A DNA stretch of 64,000 nucleotides from Closterium sp. Naga37s-1 (taxonomy: Eukaryota > Streptophyta > Zygnematophyceae > Desmidiales > Closteriaceae), in assembly GCA_947471745.1 (NCBI GenBank), contig CANJKZ010000396.1, forward strand, positions 1,123,501 to 1,187,500, read 5' to 3'. Below the pieces are notes generated by a model. The model ran no database searches. It was not told the origin of the DNA and saw nothing but the letters and a program-made list of their open reading frames with translations. Positions 31,685-43,600 of the stretch are shown in pieces (the stretch's first letter is position 1; every line of letters starts with the position of its first letter). The translations under genes were made by a program, and so were the position numbers.

Positions 31685-34600
31685 TTACTGTGAAACAATC
31701 TTGTCCCTCTCACTTTGCACAAATCCTTTGTGACCCGGGTACCTGCCATCTTTATCTGGCCGCGCAATATCAAACAGGTGGGACACAAAGCCATACGTGT
31801 TTCCCCCAAGTCTGCACATAGGACGAAGTTTTGCTGCAAGACAAATGAAGGGACAGGCAATCAAAGAACGAAAAGCAGATTAAAGAAGGTAGGCACAGAT
31901 GACAAAACACTAGCAAATAAATGCACCAGGTGTGACAAAAAACTAGTTACGATCGCAATCTAGGCGGTCTTTTTGACACTCACGATAACACATTTGCAGG
32001 TACAAACAAACTCACCTGGGTCAACTATCAGTTTCCCAGTGTTGGGGGTGCGTGTAACCACATGCTCAGAGAAATGGAACATAACGACCTCCACAAGCAC
32101 AATCGTTGTTGTCACACTTCCATCCCTGAGAGGTTGAATACGCATGAATATGAAGGTAAAAGTCATTCGGACGACATGCTCAGAGAAATGGAACATCACC
32201 ACCTCCACAAGCACAATCGGTGTTGTCACACTTCCATCCCTGAGAGGTTGAATACGCATGAATATGAAGGTAAAAGTCATTCGAACGACATGCTCAGAGA
32301 AATGGAACATCACCACCTCCACAAGCACAATCGGTGTTGTCACACTTCCATCCCTGGGCGGTTGAATGCAGAGTGAATAGAGGCAAAAGCCAAACAGCAA
32401 AAAACTGGCAAAACTTTATTTTATTTTATTTTCTAAAATGAAATGGACATCCTCCACGAGAGTGTACTGCATGACCTCTTCTGGTGAACGAAAACGGCAC
32501 CACTCATTCTGCCCTCTTCTCTGCCCTCTTCTCTGCCCTCTTCTGTGCCCTCTTCAGCCTCTGACGTGAATCCCTTCCCTTCACCACGACATCTCTACTA
32601 GTACTACACCCACATGTACTTTCACGTCAGCACACACGGGTCCAACCTGCCTGTGACGTCAGCACACACGGGTCCAACCTGCCTGTGACGTCAGCACAAA
32701 CGGGTCCAACCTGCCTGTGGCGTCATCGCTAACAGGACCAATCTGTATGTGACGTCAGCACAGCAGGTCTCACCTGTCCGTGACGTCATATGTGTGTCTG
32801 ACAACGCACTCCATGTTGACTGCTGACTCAGCAACTCGGGGTGGCTTCACCTGGGGCAGGTGGGAAGTTGGAGGACGGAGGCAGGAGGGGGGAGGTGGGA
32901 GGGGGGAGGTGGGAGGGGGGAGGTGGGATGTGGAATGTAAGAGTTGGAGAGTGGGACTTACAATGGAAGGGGGAATGAGTGCTGAAGAGAAAATACGGCA
33001 AACCAGTGGACATGCATGGCGAAACGACTGGCATGCAACACAAGCTTGTGCTCTCCACGAGAGACGGCACCGGGGTGAGGCCAGTCCGCTATATCTCATG
33101 CACCTCGTGGGGGAACAGCACTACAGCAGGGCACAATGCATCAACCACTCCGCTCCTTCCACCACAACAGATGGCACAATGTGTCGCATCCATCTTCTCA
33201 CCACAACAGACGGCACGGGCGTGAGGCCAGTCCGGTCCATTTCATCCACTTCAGAGCGGAAAGGCACAACAGCAGGGCACCACAGCAGGGCACCACAGCG
33301 GGGCAGGAGGGGAGTTCACAGAGAACCGCTCCCACATCCCTCATACCGCTTCCACATCCCTCTTCTCACCATGACAGATGGCACGGGCGTGAGGCCAGCC
33401 CGTTCCATGTCGTGCACGTCGGGGGAAGGAGGGGGGGGGGGGGGGGGGGGGGGGCACCGCACTACTACAGGGGGGCACAGAGCAACGCTCGCCTCTCCCC
33501 ACAACATCCCTCTTCTCACCACAACATCCCTCTTCTCGCCACAACATCCCTCTTCTCGCCACAACATCCCTCTTCTCACCACAACATCCCTCTTCTCACC
33601 ACAACATCCCTCTTCTCGCCACAACATCCCTCTTCTCGCCACAACATCCCTCTTCTCGCCACAACATCCCTCTTCTCACCACAACATCCCTCTTCTCGCC
33701 ACAACATCCCTCTTCTCACCACAACATCCCTCTTCTCACCACAACATCCCTCTTCTCGCCACAACATCCCTCTTCTCGCCACAACATCCCTCTTCTCACC
33801 ACAACATCCCTCTTCTCGCCACAACATCCCTCTTCTCACCACAACATCCCTCTTCTCACCACAACATCCCTCTTCTCACCACAACATCCCTCTTCTCACC
33901 ACAACATCCCTCTTCTCGCCACAACATCCCTCTTCTCACCACAACATCCCTCTTCTCGCCACAACATCCCTCTTCTCGCCACAACAGTTGGCATGGGCGT
34001 GAGGCCAGCCCGTCCCATCTCGTGCATGTCGGAGGAAGGAACCGGGGTGAGTGGGGGGGGGAAGTGGGGGGGCTACAGCAGGGCACAGCACAGTGCATCA
34101 ACCGCACACCCCTTTCTCTCACCATGACAGATGGCACAGGCGTGAGGCCAGCCCGTCCCATCTCGTGCACGTCGGGGGGGGGGGGGGAGGGAGGGGGGCA
34201 CAGAGCACCGCACTACAGGGGGGCACAGAGCACCGCACTACAGGGGGGCACAGAGCACCGCACTACAGGGGGGCACAGGGGGGCCCCTCTCTCACCATGA
34301 CAGACGGCACAGGAGTGAGGCCAGCCCGTTCCATCTCGTCCACTTCAGGTGGAAAAGGCCCGCACGTGTGATTGGCCGCTTCCACGAACCAATCGCTGAT
34401 CAGCGCCACCACCAGCTCTCTGATACAGTACACCCGTGAATGATTGAAACAGATATATTTGTAATGGAATATTATAGAACAGGTGTTACAGGTTGACCCC
34501 AAGATCGATCAACACTCTAATTGATCCGGCTGCATAAGTAACATTCAGGATTGGTTACTTAAGCATAATGAACAAATGACATTAACATCACTCGTGACTC

Positions 34601-37600
34601 ATTTACACGATTGGCACAGTACCTTGTATCGAGTATGTTTGTGAGCGAGTCCTTGGGCTTCCCACTGGACCAGCAGTGACCAATCGCAAGCATGGGCGGA
34701 TTGTGCGCCACAGCGTTAAAATAGGAGTAGGGCGAGAGATTTCCCACACCCGTCTGGAGTGGATGGGGAGAGCAGCGCGAGGAGAGGGGGGGTGGAGGGA
34801 CGTTGGAGAGGAGATAGAATGCATGCATTGGGGGATTGTGGTTCAGTCACAGCGTTGAAATAGGAGTAGGGGGAAAGATTTCCATCGCCAGTCTGGAAAA
34901 GACGGGGAGACCAGCGAGAGAGGGGGGGTGAAGGGATAAAGGTGAGGGGATAGGAAGCAAGCATGGGGGGATTGTGGGTCAGTCACAGTGTTGAAATAAG
35001 AGTAGGGGGAGAGATTTCCCACACCAGTATGGAAAAGACGGGGAGACCAGCGAGAGAGAGGCGGTGAAGGGATGAAGGTGAGGGGATAGGAAGCAAGCAT
35101 GGGGGGATTGTGGGTCAGTCACAGTGTTGAAATAAGAGTAGGGGGAGAGATTTCCCACACCAGTATGGAAAAGACGGGGAGACCAGCGAGAGAGAGGCGG
35201 TGAAGGGATGAAGGTGAGGGGATAGGAAGCAAGCATGGGGGGATTGTGGGTCAGTCACAGTGTTGAAATAAGAGTAGGGGGAGAGATTTCCCACACCAGT
35301 ATGGAAAAGACGGGGAGACCAGAGAGAGAGAGGCGGTGAAGGGATGAAGGTGAGGGGATAGGAAGCAAGCATGGGGGGATTGTGGGTCAGTCACAGCGTT
35401 GAAATAAGAGTAGGGGGAGAGATTTCCCACACCAGTATGGAAAAGACGGGGAGACCAGCGAGAGAGAGGCGGTGAAGGGATGAAGGTGAGGGGATAGGAA
35501 GCAAGCATGGGGGGATTGTGGGTCAGTCACAGTGTTGAAATAAGAGTAGGGGGAAAGATTTCCCACACCAGTATGGAAACGACGGGGAGACCAGCGAGAG
35601 AGAGGCGGTGAAGGGATGAAGGTGAGGGGATAGGAAGCAAGCATGGGGGGATTGTGGGTCAGTCACAGTGTTGAAATAAGAGTAGGGGGAGAGATTTCCC
35701 ACACCAGTATGGAAAAGACGGGGAGACCAGCGAGAGAGAGGCGGTGAAGGGATGAAGGTGAGGGGATAGGAAGCAAGCATGGGGGGATTGTGGGTCAGTC
35801 ACAGCGTTGAAATAGGAGTAGGGGGAAAGATTTCCATCGCCAGTCTGGAAAAGACGGGGAGACCAGCGAGAGAGGGGGGGTGAAGGGATGAAGGTGAGGG
35901 GATAGGAAGCAAGCATGGGGGGATTGTGGGTCAGTCACAGTGTTGAAATAAGAGTAGGGGGAGAGATTTCCCACACCAGTATGGAAAAGACGGGGAGACC
36001 AGCGAGAGAGAGGCGGTGAAGGGATGAAGGTGAGGGGATAGGAAGCAAGCATGGGGGGATTGTGGGTCAGTCACAGTGTTGAAATAAGAGTAGGGGGAGA
36101 GATTTCCCACACCAGTATGGAAAAGACGGGGAGACCAGCGAGAGAGAGGCGGTGAAGGGATGAAGGTGAGGGGATAGGAAGCAAGCATGGGGGGATTGTG
36201 GGTCAGTCACAGTGTTGAAATAAGAGTAGGGGGAGAGATTTCCCACACCAGTATGGAAAAGACGGGGAGACCAGCGAGAGAGAGGCGGTGAAGGGATGAA
36301 GGTGAGGGGATAGGAAGCAAGCATGGGGGGATTGTGGGTCAGTCACAGTGTTGAAATAAGAGTAGGGGGAGAGATTTCCCACACCAGTATGGAAAAGACG
36401 GGGAGACCAGCGAGAGAGAGGCGGTGAAGGGATGAAGTTGAGGGGATAGGAAGCAAGCATGGGGGGATTGTGGGTCAGTCACAGTGTTGAAATAAGAGTA
36501 GGGGGAGAGATTTCCCACACCAGTATGGAAAAGACGGGGAGACCAGCGAGAGAGAGGCGGTGAAGGGATGAAGGTGAGGGGATAGGAAGCAAGCATGGGG
36601 GGATTGTGGGTCAGTCACAGTGTTGAAATAAGAGTAGGGGGAGAGATTTCCCACACCAGTATGGAAAAGACGGGGAGACCAGCGAGAGAGAGGCGGTGAA
36701 GGGATGAAGGTGAGGGGATAGGAAGCAAGCATGGGGGGATTGTGGGTCAGTCACAGTGTTGAAATAAGAGTAGGGGGAGAGATTTCCCACACCAGTATGG
36801 AAAAGACGGGGAGACCAGCGAGAGAGAGGCGGTGAAGGGATGAAGGTGAGGGGATAGGAAGCAAGCATGGGGGGATTGTGGGTCAGTCACAGTATTGAAA
36901 TAAGAGTAGGGGGAGAGATTTCCCACACCAGTATGGAAAAGACGGGGAGACCAGCGAGAGAGAGGCGGTGAAGGGATGAAGGTGAGGGGATAGGAAGCAA
37001 GCATGGGGGGATTGTGGGTCAGTCACAGTGTTGAAATAAGAGTAGGGGGAGAGATTTCCCACACCAGTATGGAAAAGACGGGGAGACCAGCGAGAGAGAG
37101 GCGGTGAAGGGATGAAGGTGAGGGGATAGGAAGCAAGCATGGGGGGATTGTGGGTCAGTCACAGTGTTGAAATAAGAGTAGGGGGAGAGATTTCCCACAC
37201 CAGTATGGAAAAGACGGGGAGACCAGCGAGAGAGAGGCGGTGAAGGGATGAAGGTGAGGGGATAGGAAGCAAGCATGGGGGGATTGTGGGTCAGTCACAG
37301 TGTTGAAATAAGAGTAGGGGGAGAGATTTCCCACACCAGTATGGAAAAGACGGGGAGACCAGCGAGAGAGAGGTGGTGAAGGGATGAAGGTGAGGGGATA
37401 GGAAGCAAGCATGGGGGGATTGTGGGTCAGTCACAGTGTTGAAATAAGAGTAGGGGGAGAGATTTCCCACACCAGTATGGAAAAGACGGGGAGACCAGCG
37501 AGAGAGAGGCGGTGAAGGGATGAAGGTGAGGGGATAGGAAGCAAGCATGGGGGGATTGTGGGTCAGTCACAGTGTTGAAATAAGAGTAGGGGGAGAGATT

Positions 37601-40600
37601 TCCCACACCAGTATGGAAAAGACGGGGAGACCAGCGAGAGAGAGGTGGTGAAGGGATGAAGGTGAGGGGATAGGAAGCAAGCATGGGGGGATTGTGGGTC
37701 AGTCACAGTGTTGAAATAAGAGTAGGGGGAGAGATTTCCCACACCAGTATGGAAAAGACGGGGAGACCAGCGAGAGAGAGGCGGTGAAGGGATGAAGGTG
37801 AGGGGATAGGAAGCAAGCATGGGGGGATTGTGGGTCAGTCACAGTGTTGAAATAAGAGTAGGGGGAGAGATTTCCCACACCAGTATGGAAAAGACGGGGA
37901 GACCAGCGAGAGAGAGGCGGTGAAGGGATGAAGGTGAGGGGATAGGAAGCAAGCATGGGGGGATTGTGGGTCAGTCACAGTGTTGAAATAAGAGTAGGGG
38001 GAGAGATTTCCCACACCAGTATGGAAAAGACGGGGAGACCAGCGAGAGAGAGGCGGTGAAGGGATGAAGGTGAGGGGATAGGTGTCACCGAATATGCACG
38101 GTTGTGCATATAAGGTGCCATTATCATGGTGGTGTAGTGGAGGTGTAGCTATGTTGTGCTTGCAAATTCGAGGATAGGTAGGTGGGAGCTGGGAAATTGA
38201 CGCGAAGTTGGTAGGAGAGCACCTTGGGTGAAATCCTTGCAACCAATGAGAACGAACCAACCCAGGCTCGAGCCGCACATTGAGAAATGCACGGTTCGAG
38301 CCAGGGTCAGGTAAGTTCACTCTCACACACACCTCTGATGCTTTCTGTTTGTTATCCTTTCGTATAGTGGACTGTTGTTACCTTACCAGAGCAGGCAGGT
38401 GGCACACCACTCAGGGAGGACCTTTGAGGTGAGAGTTCTGTCACTCTCATAACAAACAGAAAGGTGCGCGTACAAGCATGGATGTGTACGAGATGCGTTA
38501 GGGCAGGAATTATGGTCGCCGTGAGGCGGATCGCTCGCGGCGCGAACGCTCACGTGAGCGCGGGCGCTCGCTGGAGAGGTCGCCGCGGCGGCCTGAGCGA
38601 TCGCCGCGGAGGCCGGCCTTTCGCGCGGATCAGGTCCCTCTCGCGCCAGATCGCCAGGAGGGAGGATCCGCCCGAGAAGGAAGAGACGGATCTGGATCCG
38701 TCACGACGGGGAGTGACCCGTGGCGGACGGACGGGCGTCACGGAGCGGATGGCGGTCGTGGGTACCGCCAGGACACGGGAGCATACCGCTTGCCGGAGGA
38801 AGGCTATCGCCGTCGCGAAGAGAGAAGTCGCGGGCGAGGTCTGGAGGAGCTCTTCTCGGGTCGCCAAGGCGATCTTGATGTGGATGGAGAAGACGAGGCC
38901 GACTCGGCGAATCGAGTGCGGGAGACGAATCGTGAAGGCGAGACCAAGGGCGATGACGAACCCCAGGAGGAAGGCGCAGGCGAGCAGCGCGAGATGCCCG
39001 CTGGAGTTGATGACGACGATCCCGCGCAGGCGGGCGTGGCGGCGGAGCCGAGCACGGCGGAGGCGGAAGGAAAGGGCGGTACTCGAGACCTGCCGCGCGA
39101 CGGAGAGAAAGGTGACGGCGGGGGGCGTGGCAGTGGCGCGCGCTCTCCAGATCCGCGTCAGCAGCGTGACGAGGGACGTGGCGGCGGCGCGCGTTCGCCT
39201 GATCCGCGCCTGAATCGGGACGGAGGACGCGGCGGCGGTGCGCGCTCGCCAGAGCCTCGGCTGAATCGTGATGGGGGACGCGACGGAGGCACGCGCTCGC
39301 CAGATCCACGGATGTATCGGGAGGGGGGGCGTGGCGGCGGTACGCGCTCGCCAGATCGGCGGCAGAATCGTGACGGGGAACGCGGTGGCGGCGCGCGCTC
39401 GCCAGATCCACGTCTCCCGCACGAGGACGGGAAGCACGGAAGCGGCTACCGCTCGCCAGGACGGCAGCAGCTGCAGGAAGAAAGGCGCAGAGGCGGCTAC
39501 CGCTCGCCAGAGCCACGGCGGCACCAGGACAGTGGACGCGGGGGAAGTGTGCGCTCACCAGATCCGCGGAGGTATCACAACTGGAGAAGCGGGGGGGATC
39601 TGCGCTCTCCAGGTCCTCGTTACCCTCGTGATGAGGACGCGGAGGCGACTACCGCTCGCCTGCTCTGCAACGGTATCATGGAGAGAGGTGGGGAAGCGAG
39701 ACGCGCTCGCCCGACTGGCACAGGCAACATGGAGAAAGCCGGGGAGGCGGATACGGCTCGCAGCTTCGGCAACAGAGCAGGGATGAGGGGCGCGGCGGAG
39801 GGTATCACTCACCTGATCGGTACTGGCAGCATGACGGAGGACGTACCAGTGAGGGAGGACGGGATCAACGCAACAGCAGAGAGGAAGGCAGCGGGCTGAT
39901 GCACAGCCTAGAACGGGCTAGAGAGGCGAGGGAAGGAATACTGCGGGAGAGAGAGAGAGGAGCATCAGGGAGATCAGCAGGAGGGCCGAGCGAGGCGTGG
40001 GGAGAAGGCAAGGGAAGCACGGTAATGGCCACGAGAGTGGAAGTGCCAGCACGCTTCTCAGGAGATCAGCGCACGGGCCCCACGCTGAAGAACTACCTGA
40101 TGCAGGTGAGCAACGTGCGGTACAGATGCGAAAGGAGCGGCATGGACTCGGTGGACTTTTTCCTGAGTCTGCCAAACACATTGGAAGGGGAGGCGGAGAC
40201 ATTGTACAGGATGAAGATGGATGAGCTCCTGGAAAGGGCAGGAAGGTACGGGGAAGACCCTACTGAAGCATTCCTGAGGCGGCTGAAACGGCAGTTTCCA
40301 GGTCACACCGCAGAGAAGATCAGGGAATTCCAAGATTTCAGGAAGGGGCGGGGCGAGTCACTACTCACCTACTATAACCGGCTGGTCAACCTGGCAGAGA
40401 ATGTGACTTGCGCAGACATGGCCCTGCTCGTGAGTAAATTCCTGGATGGGCTGGAGGGCACTTTGGGAAGCGGGCTGCGGATGAAGGTGTATGAGATGGG
40501 GGCCGACACAACGCTTGAAGAGGTGTTTGAACTGGCAGAGAAGATGGAGCTGGGGCAGAGGAAATATGAAGCATACAGGCCCAGACAGGCGGAGCGAGGC

Positions 40601-43600
40601 AGGGGGCCTACATGGGCTGCGGCCATGATACCGGAGGAGAAGGACAGGGCAGCGGGAAGAGGGGAGACTAGGCCTGACACACGAACATGCCACAGATGCG
40701 GGCAGCCAGGACACTTGCGACGAGACTGCAAGAACTGTGACTCCTGTGGCAAGCCAGGGCATCGGCGGCGGGAATGTCCAACGGCACCGAAGTGTGAAGT
40801 CTGTGGGAAAGGAGGGCATGCAGCAAAGGAGTGTTATCAGCGAGAGGGAGCAGCGAAGAAGTCACCAGAAGATCTGGAGAAGCAAATCAGCAGGCTGCAG
40901 GCCCAGCTGCAGGCAATGGGACCACGACGGGAAGCAGAGGCGGGGATGTACGCCAAGGAAGAGGAGGAAGAAGATGTGGAGCAGGATGAGGAAGCCGCGT
41001 TCATGGTCTGGGCGGGAAGAGGAGAGAATGAGATGGAGCATGAGGAGCAACCAGCATACATGGCATGGCGAGGAAGGGAGGAGATGGGGTTGCGCAGCGG
41101 AGGAAAGGATGCACGGAAGGAGAGATGCACGGCAGCACGGCACCCCCAGGAGAGGTTGGCTTGCCAGACTTCCGTGCTGCTGATCCAAGGTGGTGCGCTG
41201 TCAGTGGAAGGGGAGAAGGCTAAGACGGCTATTATAGACACTGGAGCGCAGAGCGTGATACTCGGAAAGGGGATGGCCGAGAAGCTGGGACTGTGGGCAC
41301 CTGACAGGCATGTGGTGACGGGGATGCTAGTGATGACAGCAGAGGGGGGAGAGTCGAAGTGGATGCCTTGTACGAGGACTCCAATAGAACTGACGGTGCT
41401 GAAGGGGGAGAAGCATGAGACGCCGGTTAGAATCAGGTGCGGGATCTCAGAGTCAGAAGATTTTGACGTCCTGGTGGGCACAGAGATGATCTTTGCATTG
41501 GGCATGACCATCTGCTTCTGGAAGGAGACAGTGGAGTTCAGAACCAGGTGGTGGAGGAAGGGTGAGCCACTGGGGCAGCTGCCGGTGCAGTTTGTCAGGA
41601 CCGAGCCAAAAAGGGCCTACAGGGCAGATCTGAAGGAGGTGACAGCGAAGCAGGGGGCACAGAAGGCCGCAACAGGCAAGGGACAAGGTGGGGAGCCCAG
41701 GATGCGTTTCATGGACGAACCTAGCCAGCAGACCGATTGGCAGCAACCCATTCGGCTGGTGGAGCTGTTCGGAGGAATCGGGGCGGGACTGGCAGCAGTG
41801 GTGCGAAATGGAATTGCAGTGAAGCAGTGGATTTACGTGGAGAAAGCACCAGAAGTGAGGAAAATAGCGGAGCATCAGGCGTGGGAGTTGCACAGAGAGT
41901 TCCCGGAGCTGCTGCAGGGAGAAGTGATCAAGGCAGCAATGAGCAGAGGAGTGAACGATGTAAGGGCCATTACGGAAGCTGAGGTAGCAAGCTGGGGGCA
42001 CGTGGACCTGTTGGTGGCAGGGTGGGAATGCCAAGGGGTATCATGGGCAGGGAAGGGCAAGGGTGAGCAAGACCTACGAACACAACTGATGGAGGATCTG
42101 TTCAGAGTCATGGAGTGGGTGCAGGCGAGGCAAGGCAGAGTGGCTTACCTGCTGGAGCACTTGGATATGGAGGGAGACGTGAGAGAACCGATAAGACTAG
42201 TAAGGGAGAGAGTGACCAGACAGGTGGGGAAAGGAGTGAGCAGTGATGCGGCGCGGATGGGAGCATATGCGCACAGGCTCAGGATGTACTGGCAGAATGT
42301 GGTACCAGTAGAAGACCTGCAGAAGGAAATAGAAGGGGTGCAGAGAGCTCGGGGACGGAAGCTGAGCGACATATTGGAGCCAGGAAGAACGCCAGCACCA
42401 GTGACCAAGAAGGGCTACAGCAGGCATTATCCCTGCAACCAGGTGGGACAGGAAAGGCAGGCACTGCCTACCCTGGTGTCATATGAGGGGGCAGCAGGCT
42501 ATCAGATGGATGGGAAGCAGCCCGGCCCAGGATTGGTGCATGACCACAGGAAGGGACAGTGGGAAGAGCCCACGGCCTTGGAGAGGGAGCTGGCCATGGG
42601 ATACAAGGAGAACGCTACAGCAGCCCCAGGCGTGAGCGAGAAGGAACGGAGACGGGCATTGGGGAATGCCATGGATGGGTACATGATGAGGTGGTTGGTG
42701 CAGCGGATGTGGAAGGAGACAGTGCTGCACTGGGGATTGAAGGAGGGAGAAAACACAGTGGCGACGGTGAGGCAAGGGGTGTGGGCCTGCCTGCAGAAAG
42801 AGGAGCCAGAGTGGAAGATAGGTGAGAGCATGAGCGAAGAAGGGAAGGCAGCGATGCGGGCACTGCTGGCAAGGCATCGGAAGGGCTTCGCCTTCACACT
42901 GCTGGAGTTGGGGAAGTGCAAGATCAAAGAGATGGCGCTGAAATTGAGTAGTGATGAGCCGGTGTTCCACCGCAGGAGGAAGATGCCACCAGGGGATGAA
43001 GTGATCTGCAGGGAGAAGATAAAGGAGTTACTGGAAGCCGGACTGATCAGGAGGTCAGAATCAGAATACGCTACCCCAACCGTGGTGGCAGCCAGGAAGG
43101 ACTTGACAGGCGAGGTGCTGAGTAGGAGGATGTGCGGGGACTACAGGGATCTCAACAAAATTACAGTGCCAGATAGATACCCAATGCCGATGGCGGAAGA
43201 GCTCTTTGACAAGCTGGCTGACGGGGTGTTCTTCACGACGCTGGACCTGCGACAGGGGTTCAATCAAATCAAGATCAGAGAGGAGGATGTGAAGAAAACG
43301 GCTTTCCACGGACCGGATGGGCTGTACGAGTGGCTTTACATGCCCTTCGGTCTGAGGAACGCCTCGGCGGTGTTTCAGAGAGTCATGGACGCGGTGCTGC
43401 GGGAAATAGAACACGCGGCGTGCTATATTGATGATGTTGTGATCTTCAGCTTGACCGAACAGCAGCACCTGGAGGACGTGGAGAGGACATTGACCGCCAT
43501 AGAAGGGGCAGGGCTCACCTGCCATCCCAACAAGTGCAGGTGGGGGGAGCGGACAGTGCAGTATCTTGGGTATGAGGTTACAGGGGGGCAGATTGGTATC

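Noticed and set aside
32780-34300. 506-codon plus-strand frame with NIPLLTTTSLFSPQHP repeats
   Set aside because: It is produced by the 20-bp donor-derived minisatellite inside an intron; no start or splice support.
38290-38313. tRNA-like GGTTCGAGCC
   Set aside because: There is no acceptor stem or anticodon arm around it; it belongs to an LTR hairpin.
38464-39213. Second plus-strand Arg-rich frame overlapping ORF1
   Set aside because: It is a shifted reading of the same repeats and lacks the regular repeat pattern seen in the ORF1 frame.
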